64,000 nucleotides of DNA from Martinezella tropici (GCF_003287875.1 NZ_QMKK01000030.1:124001-188000), one strand, 5' to 3'; numbered from the stretch's first letter, positions 42,909 through 52,268 are shown. The notes: generated by a model not told the origin, from the sequence alone. Made by a program: numbers and translations.

Positions 42909-43783
42909 CGCAGCCCTCCCCGAAAAACGGCGCGGGCGCCGTTGAGCCGCAGCAGCATCCAGGCGATTGCGCTTGCGCAACCGAAGAGCACGCCGAGAAG
43001 GCTGAGCGCCAGCGCCGAGGCAAGCGGCCAGTCGAAGGCGGTACCGAAAAGATTGTCGATCATCGCCATGGACGTGGCACCCGATGTGCCGCCAAGCAGG
43101 CTCGGTGTCAGCATGTCGCCGGCCGCAAGCGCAAAGACGGCGAAAAGTCCGACGGCAAGCCCTGGCGTCGTCAAGGGCAAGATCACCTTGACGAAGGCCT
43201 CTGGCGGACGCGCGCCCAGATCGCGGGCTGCCTCGATCAGGCGTCGATCAATCAGCTCGGCGGAAATCCAGATCGGCAACACCATGAAAGGCAGCGTGTT
43301 GAAGAGCAGCACCAGATGGATCGTAAATGGCGAGAAGAGCAGAAATTTGAGCGGCTCGTCGATCATGCCCACTCCCTGCAGAACCGAATTCACCAGCCCC
43401 TCGGACCCCAGCACGATACGCCAGGCATAGATGCGCACGATCTCACCGGTATAGAGCGGCGTCAGCAGCACGACATTGGCGATTCCCTTCCACACCGTCG
43501 GCAGGCGGGAGATGGCGAGCGCAACGGGATAGCCAGCTACGGTGGCCAGAGCGGCGGTCACGAGACCGGATAGCACCGCCTTGCCGATCAGAAAGGCAAA
43601 GACCGGTTTTGTGGCGACCTGCGCCCAGCTTTGTCCAGAAATGGACGGCACCATGGCGAATGTATCCATGTCGACGACGAAAAAACTGAACACGAACAGC
43701 AGCCCGATCGGCAGCACGCAGCCGAGAATGAGCACAAGGGCCACGGGCAGCGCGAGATGGGCGCGATGCAAGCCGATGTTCAT
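42905..43783 (-). CDS. ABC transporter permease, PotB-like
   Basis: A 292-residue permease with six hydrophobic segments and the EAA motif (EAARDLGARPPEAFVKVILPLTTPG). The early part 'LALPVALVLILGCVLPIGLLFVFSF' is typical of PotB/PotH. It overlaps the ATPase gene upstream and the PotC-like gene downstream by four bases each, so the importer is made as a unit. It is expected to pair with the PotC-like subunit. Confidence 0.88.
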   Translation of the reverse strand: MNIGLHRAHLALPVALVLILGCVLPIGLLFVFSFFVVDMDTFAMVPSISGQSWAQVATKPVFAFLIGKAVLSGLVTAALATVAGYPVALAISRLPTVWKGIANVVLLTPLYTGEIVRIYAWRIVLGSEGLVNSVLQGVGMIDEPLKFLLFSPFTIHLVLLFNTLPFMVLPIWISAELIDRRLIEAARDLGARPPEAFVKVILPLTTPGLAVGLFAVFALAAGDMLTPSLLGGTSGATSMAMIDNLFGTAFDWPLASALALSLLGVLFGCASAIAWMLLRLNGARAVFRGGLR

Positions 43784-44889
43784 TCTTCCACCCTCGTGAT
43801 GAAGCTTGCCGCCTGGTTGAAGGCGATCTGTGCCTTATCGCCCGGCGCCAACGGCCGCCCGGCGGAAAACCGCAAGGTGATGCCGGAAACATCGGCCTCG
43901 ATCAGATGCCGGTCGCCCAGGAAGACGGCGTGCTGTACCGTCGCCGAAAGCAGGCCTGCGCCGGCTGTGGTCGGCACTTCGCTCCTCAGGCGCAGATGCT
44001 CGGGCCGTACGACGAGGATAGCCCGGTCGCCCGCGATCAACCCCTCCACCGCTGGCGCTTCTATGATGCCGAGCGGTGTATCGATCGTCACCGTACCGGC
44101 ATTCGCATCGACGCCGCGGACCAAGGCGGGGACGAGTGAAGCCGAGCCGATGAAATCCGCGACAAAGGCGTTGGCGGGGCGAGCGTAAAGCGTCACCGGA
44201 TCGGCTTTTTGCACGATGCGGCCCTTGTTCATGACGATCACGATGTCGGACAGCGCGAAAGCCTCCTCCTGATCGTGCGTTACGTAGAGGAAGGCGATGC
44301 CCAACCGGCGTTGGAGATCCTTGAGTTCGATCTGCAGGTGGCCACGCATCTTGCGATCGAGTGCGGACAGCGGTTCGTCCAAGAGCAGGAGATGCGGTTC
44401 AGCCACAATGGCGCGGGCAACCGCCACGCGCTGCTGCTGGCCGCCCGACAGCTGATGTGGATATCGTTCTCTGAAGGCTTCCATATGGACAGCCTCCAGC
44501 GCCCGCTTCACTCGCGCCGTCGGATCGAGGGAACCTCGGCGAAGTGTCAGAGAGAAGGCGACATTCTCGAAGACTGTCAGATGCGGAAAGAGCGCATAAT
44601 TCTGGAAAACGGTGTTGACGGGGCGCCGCTCTGGCGGCACCCCCGCGAGAGGCCTGCCATCCAGCACCAGCGAACCCGCATCCGGGTTCTCGAATCCGGC
44701 GATCATGCGCAGGATCGTCGTCTTGCCGCAGCCTGAAGGGCCGAGGAAGGTCGTGAAGGCCCGTTCCGGAATGTCGAGATCGACCCCGTCGACGGCGCGA
44801 GACCGGCCGTAGGTCTTGACCAGGCCCCGGGCCGACAGGAGAAGCGACGGCGCGGCACGGGATGGCTCGGGCGCAATGCCGGTCATCAA
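43780..44889 (-). CDS. ABC transporter ATP-binding protein, PotA-like
   Basis: A 369-residue ATPase with Walker A LGPSGCGKTT, Q-loop FQNYALFPH, signature LSGGQQQR, Walker B LLLDEPLSALD and H-loop VTHDQEEA. A TOBE_2-type domain is at the C-terminus (VVRPEHLRL). All motifs are canonical. It energises the adjacent PotB/PotC-like permeases and starts directly after the binding-protein stop. Confidence 0.9.
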   Translation of the reverse strand: MMTGIAPEPSRAAPSLLLSARGLVKTYGRSRAVDGVDLDIPERAFTTFLGPSGCGKTTILRMIAGFENPDAGSLVLDGRPLAGVPPERRPVNTVFQNYALFPHLTVFENVAFSLTLRRGSLDPTARVKRALEAVHMEAFRERYPHQLSGGQQQRVAVARAIVAEPHLLLLDEPLSALDRKMRGHLQIELKDLQRRLGIAFLYVTHDQEEAFALSDIVIVMNKGRIVQKADPVTLYARPANAFVADFIGSASLVPALVRGVDANAGTVTIDTPLGIIEAPAVEGLIAGDRAILVVRPEHLRLRSEVPTTAGAGLLSATVQHAVFLGDRHLIEADVSGITLRFSAGRPLAPGDKAQIAFNQAASFITRVEE

Positions 44890-45972
44890 TCAGCTCGCCT
44901 TGACTTCGTTCCAGATCTTCAGCCAGTCCGAATAATTATCCGGCGCCACCGGCCACATGAATGATTTCATCACGTCCATGTCGTCGATGAAAATCGCCGC
45001 CTGCTCGTCTTTCGAGAGCTTGTCGCGGATGACGGAGCTCGTGGTGGCATAATTGCCGATCCGAGCAATTTCGGTCGCATAGGTTGGGCCGAGCAGGTAG
45101 TCGATGAACTTGTAGGCGAGCTCGGTCTTGTCTTCCGGCAGGTCGGCCGGCATGGCGAAGCAGTCGCACCAACCCATGACGCCTGCCTTCGGCTTGGCCA
45201 TGCCCATCGCCATCTTCCCCTTGAGTTCATCGAACGGCACCCGCCAGGAGAAGGCGCAGGAGACCTCGCCGGTCGCAAAGAGATTGGTGAGATCGCCGAT
45301 GGTCTGCCAATAAGTACGCAATAGCGGCTTCTGAGCAATCAGCAGCTTCTTGGCCTCGGCAAGTTCCTTGGCATCCATGGTGAAAACCTTGTTGCGCGGA
45401 ACGCCGGCCACCAAGCCCGCGATTGCGATCGATTCCAATGCATAATCGCGCATGGCGAGCTGGCCGGAATATTTCGCATCGAACAGCGTGGCGTAGTCTG
45501 GCTCCTTATCGAGCTTATCGGTGCGATAGACGATCGGGTTCAGGCCCCAGAGATAGGGGACGGCAAACGGCTTGCCGCTCTCGTCGAGAACCTTCGGCGT
45601 CGTCTTGAACACATCGTACATCATCGAGGCGTTCGGGACTTTCGAAAGGTCGAGCGGCTTCAGGAGACCTGCCTTGATATATCGCCAACTGCCATTGAGC
45701 GACGGGTTGATCATATCCCAGTCGGATGCCGAACCGGTCTTGAGCGCTGCGAACTGGGCATCCTCGCTCGACAGGTAAGACAGCTTGATCTTGACACCCG
45801 TCTCCTTTTCGAAGGTCTGGACATATTCGGGGTGGCCGTTGGAGTCCCAGGTTGCCCAAACCAGCTCCGAAACGGCAGCGCGTGCTGCGCGTGCCGAGCT
45901 GAAAACACCTGCTGCCGCACCGGCGGCCAGTCCTGCCAGCACTTCACGTCGTGTTAGGTCTGCGTGCATCAT
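44890..45972 (-). CDS. ABC substrate-binding protein, PotD-like, Tat-exported
   Basis: A 360-residue periplasmic binding protein of the spermidine/putrescine type. A twin-arginine signal peptide (DLTRREVLAGLAAGAAAGVFSSARAARA) indicates Tat export and a folded precursor. ATG 45972 was chosen because AAGGGGACCTC lies immediately upstream; the frame runs to 46188 without support. Internal Cys residues (GWCDCFAMPAD) are unusual. As first gene of the operon it is the best probe of the unknown substrate. Confidence 0.87.
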   Translation of the reverse strand: MMHADLTRREVLAGLAAGAAAGVFSSARAARAAVSELVWATWDSNGHPEYVQTFEKETGVKIKLSYLSSEDAQFAALKTGSASDWDMINPSLNGSWRYIKAGLLKPLDLSKVPNASMMYDVFKTTPKVLDESGKPFAVPYLWGLNPIVYRTDKLDKEPDYATLFDAKYSGQLAMRDYALESIAIAGLVAGVPRNKVFTMDAKELAEAKKLLIAQKPLLRTYWQTIGDLTNLFATGEVSCAFSWRVPFDELKGKMAMGMAKPKAGVMGWCDCFAMPADLPEDKTELAYKFIDYLLGPTYATEIARIGNYATTSSVIRDKLSKDEQAAIFIDDMDVMKSFMWPVAPDNYSDWLKIWNEVKAS

Positions 45973-46082
45973 GAGGTCCCCTTGTTGTGTTTGTGCGATT
46001 GACCTCATTGTGCGGATTTCATTCGAAATGCCTATAACGGCACTGCAATAGACTATATTGCTTCTGAGACATGCAGGGTGGC

Positions 46083-47072
46083 TCAGCCGGCCGCCTGTCC
46101 CCACCGCATGGGTGGCAGCGGCGGCAGCGCCGCACCGTTCAGTGCGCGCATGCTTGCCGCCACCGACTTGATCATACGGCGCAGCCACACCTGATCTGGC
46201 GAATGATGTTTGCAGTCGTGCCAGAGCATGTAGAAATGCATTTCGCCGAGCTCGGGGGGTGCATCCAGCACCGCGAAGGGGAAGGTTTGCGCGACCTGCT
46301 CAGCGAAGTGGTATCCTGTGGTGAAAACCAAATCCGACTGCGCCAGAACGTAAGGTGCGATCGCATATTCCGGCACCGTCGCCCGAATCCGACGCTTAAG
46401 CCCGAGTTCGATCAACCGGCCATCGATGGGGCTGATATGCGCATCGCGATCGGACGTGGGCGAGAGATGGCTTTCCTTGAGATATTCCTCGAGCGTGATT
46501 CGGTCCTGTTGCTTGGCAAAGCGATGGTTCGGCCGCACGAGACAAACGATGTCGGTGGTTAAAATGGGTGCGATGCGCAAATGCTCGGGAGGATGTGGCC
46601 AATTGCCGATCACTGCATCTATGGCGCCCTCGGACATGCCGCTTAGCAGATCCTCGCCATTTGGCATGGGCGAAACATCCACGCTGACGCCCGGGGCGAC
46701 ACGCGCGATTGCGCCAATAAGTGGCGGTAGAAAGACCGTGCCGAGGCAATTGGTGGAAACGATGCGAAAATGGCGGGTGGACTTCTTCGGGTCAAAGGTT
46801 GGATGTGGGGCCAGATGAGTGTCGATCTTGCTAAGTATTTCTCGCATGGTCTCGCGCAACGCCAGGCCCCGTTCCGTGGGCACGAGCGTGCTGCCAGAGC
46901 GCACGAGCAGTGGATCATCGAGGATCTCACGCAGGCGTTTCAAGTTGAGGCTGACCGTGGGCTGCGCCTGGCCGAGAAGTTCAGCCGTTCGCGAAACGCT
47001 GCATTCGGTCAGGAGTATAAGCAACGTGCGCATGAGGCGAATATCAAGACTGCCGTGGGCCTGGCCGGTCAT
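46083..47072 (-). CDS. LysR-family regulator of the catabolic operon
   Basis: A 329-residue LysR-type regulator. The N-terminal HTH runs about residues 12-70 (RLMRTLLILLTECSVSRTAELLGQAQPTVSLNLKRLREILDDPLL), followed by the inducer-binding domain (FRIVSTNCLGTVFLPPLIGAI and so on). It lies just upstream of the binding-protein gene on the same strand (gap about 110 bases), so it is the likely co-inducer-dependent activator. Sensing of the imported compound or an early metabolite is an inference. Confidence 0.87.
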   Translation of the reverse strand: MTGQAHGSLDIRLMRTLLILLTECSVSRTAELLGQAQPTVSLNLKRLREILDDPLLVRSGSTLVPTERGLALRETMREILSKIDTHLAPHPTFDPKKSTRHFRIVSTNCLGTVFLPPLIGAIARVAPGVSVDVSPMPNGEDLLSGMSEGAIDAVIGNWPHPPEHLRIAPILTTDIVCLVRPNHRFAKQQDRITLEEYLKESHLSPTSDRDAHISPIDGRLIELGLKRRIRATVPEYAIAPYVLAQSDLVFTTGYHFAEQVAQTFPFAVLDAPPELGEMHFYMLWHDCKHHSPDQVWLRRMIKSVAASMRALNGAALPPLPPMRWGQAAG

Positions 47073-47660
47073 GTCGTAACCTTTGCAATTGTTTCGCAGG
47101 TGAGATCACGCAATTCTCGTGCCAGGTGCCGGGTAGTGCCTCAATTCTTGTTGGCACCAATCCACCCTCAGTCGCCGTTTTCGACCAGATATTGGCCGGA
47201 TATCGTCGCCTTGAGGTTGAGATGGCAATCTTCGGCATGACGAAGAACCGACCGATCGATCTGCGACCTCATCATTATAAGAGCCACCGCCGAAATGGAG
47301 CGCACGCGAGCCGACTGTGCTTTCGATGCGTCATAAACTCAACGGTCGCGAGACATCCGCAGGCCGCAGTCGCCTTCACGATTATGCCCGAGCGATTTGC
47401 GTCCATAGGCTCATGGTCGCAGCACGCAGTTCGCGATGATGGCTTTCAGTTCTCTTCTTAGAGCTAGGAAATAGAATGCATCAGCTACGATAAAAAAATC
47501 AGATGAGAGTCATTGTAGAACTCGCTTCCCGCTCTATTGCTGGGGAGCGAGACGCGCGCCGGCGGACCCCGCCGAGCTACACCGCGATGCGCTCGAGCTT
47601 GATCGTCCATCCGCAGGCCCGCATCAATATCGATTGAGCGCGCCCGCGCGAATGGCTTGC
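47073..47660. other. 588 bases without a supported gene; contains a terminator-like hairpin
   Basis: A plus-strand frame at 47126-47461 is not protein-like. CTCGCTTCCC at 47521-47530 pairs with GGGGAGCGAG at 47542-47551 (one wobble) around an 11-base loop. It lies downstream of the SDR genes on the minus strand, with a T-run on that strand near 47495, and may end their transcript. The remainder shows nothing. Confidence 0.45.
47521..47551 (-). terminator. Hairpin downstream of the SDR pair
   Basis: A 10-bp stem (one G-T pair) with an 11-base loop, about 110 bases past the SDR stop codon. A T-run follows about 25 bases later on the minus strand, so it is imperfect as an intrinsic terminator. 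Confidence 0.45.
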
Positions 47661-48566
47661 TTACCCTGCCGTCAGGATCTTGGGCATGAGGTCGGACAAG
47701 CCGAACTGGTCGAGAAGATCGGCTTGACGCCGCTCCTGCCCGGCCAGCACCTGCTCGACGCCCTTATGCTGGCCATCGACATAGACGCGATAGGGCCGTT
47801 CGTTGCGCGGCATCGCCAGGGCGTCGCGCAATGCTTCGCCGACCGCGGAAACATCGAGCGATCCGCCATGCTTCGCATCGATCGCCTCCAGCTTGGCACC
47901 GAGCGCTGTGGCGCGTGCCGGCAGATCACCGTATTGAGCCTGGATCGACGGATAAGCGGGCTGGTTGGCATGGGCGAAATGCTCGGTCCCGGTGGTGAAG
48001 GCCCCGGGCACGAGGATGATGGTGTCGATCCCGAACGGACGCGCTTCCATTCCCATCACTTCGGCGATCGCCTCACCGGCTGCCTTGGCGGCGGCATAGG
48101 GACCGAGGAAGGGTTCGGCGAGATGGGCCGTCGTGCTGCCGGTGTAGGCCAGCGTGCCGTATCCCTGACGGCGCATGACAGGAAGGGCGGCACGGTTCAT
48201 GCGCAACCAAGACGTGGCGCAAGTATCGAAAATCCGCTGCAACTGATCGGGATCGAACGCTTCGGTTATGCCCGTCATCAACATCCCGGCGTTGTTGACG
48301 ACCACGTCGATGCGGCCCTGTTCGACCAGCACCAGGTCAACCGCCGCCCGGCAACTTGCCTCCGACAGCACGTCGAGATCGACCACATGAAGGTCCAGGC
48401 CGTCTCGCTTTGCAAGTTCCCGGATGGTAGCGGCGCGCTGCTCGCCTTCAGGACGCGCGAGCCGCAGGCTCGCATAGACACAATGGCCGGCGCGCGCGAG
48501 GACCACGACGATGGCGTTGCCGATACCCGAACCGGCTCCCGTGACAAGAATGATCTGCCTATCCAT
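47661..48566 (-). CDS. Short-chain dehydrogenase/reductase
   Basis: A 301-residue SDR with the cofactor motif TGAGSGIG (residues 9-16), NNAG (about 91-94), the catalytic Ser region AYTGSTT and the active-site Tyr and Lys in YAAAKAA. It is slightly longer than classical members because of a C-terminal extension (DGQHKGVEQVLAGQERRQADLLDQFG). It follows the neighbouring SDR on the same strand, separated by 12 bases. The pair probably acts in one redox pathway under the adjacent LysR regulator. Confidence 0.85.
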   Translation of the reverse strand: MDRQIILVTGAGSGIGNAIVVVLARAGHCVYASLRLARPEGEQRAATIRELAKRDGLDLHVVDLDVLSEASCRAAVDLVLVEQGRIDVVVNNAGMLMTGITEAFDPDQLQRIFDTCATSWLRMNRAALPVMRRQGYGTLAYTGSTTAHLAEPFLGPYAAAKAAGEAIAEVMGMEARPFGIDTIILVPGAFTTGTEHFAHANQPAYPSIQAQYGDLPARATALGAKLEAIDAKHGGSLDVSAVGEALRDALAMPRNERPYRVYVDGQHKGVEQVLAGQERRQADLLDQFGLSDLMPKILTAG

Positions 48567-48578
48567 GATTTCACTCTC

Positions 48579-49304
48579 TTACGCGATGCCGCCATTGGCG
48601 CGAAGCACCTGGCCGTTGACCCATCCCGCTTCCCTCGACGCGAGGAAAGCGACCACTTCCGCGATGTCGTCGGGCTGACCGAGCCGGTTCAGGGGAGCCA
48701 TCGACGCCATGCGGTCGACCAGTTCCTGCGGCTTGTCGCGTAGGAACAGTTCCGTCTCGACAGGACCCGGCGCAGCGGCGTTGACGGTGATGCCCCGCCC
48801 GCCCAGTTCTTTGGCGACGACGCGCACCATGCCTTCCACCGCGCCTTTGGTGGCATTGTAAATACTGTAGCCCGGCGCGTTGAGCGCCAGCGTCGTGCTG
48901 GAGAAACCGATCAGGCGGCCATTATCGCGTACCCGATTGGCGGCCTCGCGAAAGGCGTTGAAGGTCCCACGCACATTGACGGTGAAATGACGATCGAAAT
49001 CTTCATCCGTCACCTTCGCCAAGGGCGAAGGCGTCATCACGCCCGCGCAGGCGACCAGGACGTCGATCCCGCCAAACTGCTGCTGCGCGCCGTCGAACAG
49101 CGCCTTGACCTGCTCGGCTGATGCCACATCCGCCTTGATGGCGATGGCCTCGCCGCCGATCGTCTCAATCTGTGATACGACCACTGCCGCATCATCGGCC
49201 GAACCGGCATAGTTGACGACAACCGCGAAACCGCGGCGCGCCAGGGCGACGGACGCCGCGCGGCCGATGCCGCGTGAGCCGCCAGTTACAATAGCAACTT
49301 GCAT
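48579..49304 (-). CDS. Short-chain dehydrogenase/reductase (FabG-like)
   Basis: A 241-residue classical SDR with cofactor motif TGGSRGIG at residues 7-14, a CAGV stretch in the NNAG position (VACAGVM), the Ser region GFSSTTL and Tyr/Lys in YNATKGA. The C-terminus (RLGQPDDIAEVVAFLASREAGWVNGQVLRANGG) is typical of FabG-like enzymes. The start at 49304 (MQVAIVTG) was preferred to 49316. The TATCGATT element upstream (49362-49369) may bind the neighbouring LysR protein. Confidence 0.86.
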   Translation of the reverse strand: MQVAIVTGGSRGIGRAASVALARRGFAVVVNYAGSADDAAVVVSQIETIGGEAIAIKADVASAEQVKALFDGAQQQFGGIDVLVACAGVMTPSPLAKVTDEDFDRHFTVNVRGTFNAFREAANRVRDNGRLIGFSSTTLALNAPGYSIYNATKGAVEGMVRVVAKELGGRGITVNAAAPGPVETELFLRDKPQELVDRMASMAPLNRLGQPDDIAEVVAFLASREAGWVNGQVLRANGGIA

Positions 49305-49373
49305 GATGAACTCCACTTCCTTGCTTGAAAGCAGAGTTAGGGGATCCGTCGATATATTCCCAATCGATACTTG

Positions 49374-50309
49374 TTATATCAATACATCTGATTGGTGAAT
49401 GGAGGAAGCGAGCTGCACGAGCAGATCGCGCATCCATCGCTGCACCGGGTGAACCTCATTCCGACGGTGCCAAGACATGACGAACGAGACCGGAGGCAAC
49501 GATAATGGCGGAGGCAGCAGCATAAGCTCGTTCCTGAAGCCGGAGCGGGTGACCACGCCTTCCATAATGGTCGCGATCAGGTCCGACCGGGCGACCATCA
49601 ACGGTGCGGCGTACATTTGCGGGAGAGACACGGCGATGCGGCGACGCTGCCCGCTTGCCGCCAGCGCCGCGTCGACCTGTCCAAATCGCTCGCCTTCTGG
49701 TGAGATCAGCAGATGGGACAGGCTCAGAAAAGTCCGTAGGTCGAGAGGGCGACTTGCCATGGGGTGCGAGCGTCGTAGAACGCAGACAAAGCGTTCCTCG
49801 AACAGAGGACAACTGATGATACGGCCCCCTGGCGTCTGACGGGGCGGCACGCCGATCGTCAGATCAGCTTCGCCTGCGTCAAGCAGGGAGATGGCATCGT
49901 CGCGGTGCGTAAAGGCATTGATGCGAAGCGTAATCCCCGGCGCACGCTCTCGCAGCACATCGACAAGCTGGGGCAGCAGAACAAAAGCCGGGTGATCCGA
50001 TAGTGCGAGGGTGAAGGATTGCGATGAGCTGACGGGATCGAAGGTCTGCGTATAGTCGAGCGCCCGTCCGATCTCCGCCAAGGCGCGCGAGAGTGGCTCC
50101 GCCAGTTCGGTTGCACGCTGGGTTGGCTGCAGTCCCGCCGGGCTTCGGACGAAGAGGTCGTCCTGAAACAGCGCCCGCAGGCGCGCGAGAGCCGCGCTCA
50201 TGGCCGGCTGAGTTCGACCGATCCGCTTGCCAGCGCGCGTCACGCTGCGCTCGGCCATCAACGCGTCGAAGGCTACGAGCAAATTCAGGTCTGTGCCATT
50301 CAAATCCAT
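49374..50309 (-). CDS. LysR-family regulator
   Basis: A 311-residue LysR regulator with N-terminal HTH (LNLLVAFDALMAERSVTRAGKRIGRTQPAMSAALARLRALFQDDLFVRS) and a ligand domain of the NodD/PcpR-like group (SQSFTLALSDHPAFVLLPQLVDVL). It is divergent from the SnoaL-like gene and lies upstream of the SDR genes, so it could control both sides. The common octamer TATCGATT is in both flanking promoter regions. Confidence 0.87.
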   Translation of the reverse strand: MDLNGTDLNLLVAFDALMAERSVTRAGKRIGRTQPAMSAALARLRALFQDDLFVRSPAGLQPTQRATELAEPLSRALAEIGRALDYTQTFDPVSSSQSFTLALSDHPAFVLLPQLVDVLRERAPGITLRINAFTHRDDAISLLDAGEADLTIGVPPRQTPGGRIISCPLFEERFVCVLRRSHPMASRPLDLRTFLSLSHLLISPEGERFGQVDAALAASGQRRRIAVSLPQMYAAPLMVARSDLIATIMEGVVTRSGFRNELMLLPPPLSLPPVSFVMSWHRRNEVHPVQRWMRDLLVQLASSIHQSDVLI

Positions 50310-50334
50310 AGAACGGATACTACCACATACAGAT

Positions 50335-50342
50335 TATCGATT
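50335..50342. promoter_or_regulatory. Shared octamer near the LysR gene (see 49362-49369)
   Basis: TATCGATT is found between the LysR and SnoaL-like genes and, in inverse orientation, at 49362-49369 upstream of the SDR pair. It lies within short AT-rich segments suitable for LysR binding. Recognition by this LysR protein is inferred. Confidence 0.35.
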
Positions 50343-50399
50343 TCAATGATGGAGCCAGACCGGCTAGATGAATTCACGTCAACGAGACGGAGTTTATCC

Positions 50400-50846
50400 A
50401 TGACCCAACAAGCAGCCACCCAAGGCACGCTGTCGGAGCAGGATCGCAAGGCGATCGAAACGCTCTACAGCGCTTTTTCCAACAACCCCGACGCACTCGA
50501 CAACGCTGTTGCCGAGGATTGGCAGGACATCCCGCTGGCTCCCGGCCAGGACCCGGGCCGTGAGGCGATGAAGCCAATGATCCGCGCCTTCAATGCTGCC
50601 TTCCCCGATGCCCGTATCACCATTCACGAGCTCATCGGCGTTGCCGGCAAGGCCGCGGTTCGTGCCGAGATCACTGGCACGCACAAGGGCGAGTGGTTTG
50701 GCGTCAAGCCAACCGGCAAGGCGTTCGTGCTGCCGATCCACGAATTCCATCATGTCGAGAACGGCCGTATCACCAAGACCTGGCACATGGAAGACTGGTT
50801 CGGCTGGCTGCATCAAATGGGCGCAATAGGCGCCGGACAGGAGTAA
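50400..50846 (+). CDS. SnoaL-like ester-cyclase-type protein
   Basis: A 148-residue NTF2-like/SnoaL protein with 'IETLYSAFSNNPDALDNAVAEDWQDIP', 'MIRAFNAAFPDARITIHELIGVAGKAAVRAEITGTHKGEWFGVKPTGK' and 'HHVENGRITKTWHMEDWFGWLHQMG'. This is the usual carbocyclase/ester cyclase layout, including the His-Asp positions near the end. The reaction is unknown. ATG 50400 is better than 50346 because the N-terminus then begins before the family fold. It is followed six bases later by the quinone oxidoreductase. Confidence 0.8.
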   Translation: MTQQAATQGTLSEQDRKAIETLYSAFSNNPDALDNAVAEDWQDIPLAPGQDPGREAMKPMIRAFNAAFPDARITIHELIGVAGKAAVRAEITGTHKGEWFGVKPTGKAFVLPIHEFHHVENGRITKTWHMEDWFGWLHQMGAIGAGQE

Positions 50847-50851
50847 GGTCG

Positions 50852-51769
50852 ATGAAAGCGTTTCGGATCAACAGCTACGGTGCCGACCCCGCTTTCGAGC
50901 CAGTCGACACCCCCAAGCCTAAGGCCGGCGAAGCGCTGGTCAAGGTGGCGGCGGCGAGCATCAACCCGCTCGATAACAAGCTCCAGCAGGGCTATATGGA
51001 CGCGTTCTTCCCGCTGAGCTTCTCCTACACGATCGGCACCGACCTCGCCGGCACGGTGGAGAGCTTCGGTGAAGGCAATGGCGGTTTCACAATCGGTGAG
51101 CGGGTCGTGGCCCGCACGGCGCCGACTGCCGGTGGCGCGATCGCCGAATATGCGATCGTGCCAGTCGATCAGCTCGTCCGCATTCCCGCGGGCGTGTCGT
51201 TCGAGGACGCGGCCGGCGTTCCCACCGCGGCGGGCACCGCCTGGCAGGCGCTGTTCGAAGTCGCCAAACTCAAGTCTGGCCAGACCGTGCTGATCCATGC
51301 CGGCGCCGGCGGCGTTGGCAGCTTCGCCATCCAGTTCGCCCGGGCCGCTGGGGCGCGGGTTATCACCACCGCCTCGGGTGACGGCGTCGCCATCGCCGAG
51401 CGGCTGGGCGCCGACCAGGTGATCGACTACACGACCGAGGATTTCACCCGCCATGTTTCCGACGTCGACGTGGTGATCGACACGATCGGCGGCGACACCC
51501 AGGCGCGTTCGTTCGACGTGCTGCGCCCGGGCGGGTTCCTCGCCACCACTGTTTCGCCGCCCGACGAGGCGCTGGCCAAGGCGCACGGCGTGTCGGCAGC
51601 CTTCGTCTTCCATTCCTCGGATGCTGGCCGCCTTGCCACCGTGATCGATAAGGTCGCCGGCGGTGTGCAGGTTCTGACCGACCGGATGATCGATCTGAAC
51701 GATGCATCGGCGGGTTTCGCCCGGCAGGCATCGGGCCGCGCCCGCGGCAAGATCATTGTCCGCGCCTGA
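50852..51769 (+). CDS. NADP-dependent quinone oxidoreductase (zinc-free MDR)
   Basis: A 305-residue medium-chain reductase with an N-terminal GroES-like half (INPLDNKLQQGYMDAFFPLSFSYTIGTDLAGTV) and the Rossmann half beginning at the NADP motif HAGAGGVGSFAIQFA. There are no zinc-binding Cys residues, as in QOR/zeta-crystallin enzymes. It reduces quinones or enones. It is co-transcribed with the SnoaL-like gene and followed by a strong hairpin (51779-51809). Confidence 0.88.
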   Translation: MKAFRINSYGADPAFEPVDTPKPKAGEALVKVAAASINPLDNKLQQGYMDAFFPLSFSYTIGTDLAGTVESFGEGNGGFTIGERVVARTAPTAGGAIAEYAIVPVDQLVRIPAGVSFEDAAGVPTAAGTAWQALFEVAKLKSGQTVLIHAGAGGVGSFAIQFARAAGARVITTASGDGVAIAERLGADQVIDYTTEDFTRHVSDVDVVIDTIGGDTQARSFDVLRPGGFLATTVSPPDEALAKAHGVSAAFVFHSSDAGRLATVIDKVAGGVQVLTDRMIDLNDASAGFARQASGRARGKIIVRA

Positions 51770-51778
51770 ACTAAAGGT

Positions 51779-51809
51779 CGCCCGGCTCTTCCTAAAACAG
51801 AGCCGGGCG
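51779..51809 (+). terminator. Hairpin after the quinone oxidoreductase
   Basis: CGCCCGGCTCT (51779-51789) pairs perfectly with AGAGCCGGGCG (51799-51809) around a nine-base loop. The 11-bp GC-rich stem stands ten bases after the stop codon. No T-run follows, so it may act as a transcript-end stabiliser or a Rho-assisted terminator. Confidence 0.6.
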
Positions 51810-51969
51810 GCGACGCCGTTTCGTGAGCGGCATCTGCGATGACATCAAGACACCCTTCCCCTTTGAAGATCATGGCGATCTTAAGCATCATTGCCGCCGG
51901 CGCGGCGTTTTGCATCCATAGCCGCATCCAGGCGGCCGCCCCTCATCAAGATGAGCCGGAGCAAGAGAG

Positions 51970-52029
51970 ATGGATTTTAAGACGATCAAAAATCCAGTCG
52001 TTCGAACAGCGCTGGATGAGCAGCAGCAG
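51970..52029 (+). pseudogene. NTF2-like protein, N-terminal remnant
   Basis: Only the first 20 residues (MDFKTIKNPVVRTALDEQQQ) resemble the start of an NTF2/SnoaL-like family; the frame then continues as unrelated sequence to a stop. AAGAGAG precedes the ATG. This is a short match and could be chance. Confidence 0.35.
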
Positions 52030-52268
52030 CTTCCGGCACCGGATGGCGAGAACGAGCGCGTTCACCGTGCACCCGCCATGTCGGACTGGCGCGGGCGCCA
52101 TGCACTGCAGCAACTCGTTCCTGCTCCCGAAGGCGTTCCAGCGGCCCGTCCGGCCGCCGAATAAAGCCGCGAACTGCGGCGAACTGATCCGGCACTTCAC
52201 CTGAAGGGGGCGAAGAGAATGACGGCCACGGCCGGAAGCGGTGCGAAGCGCCGAAATCCGTTTCTCGC

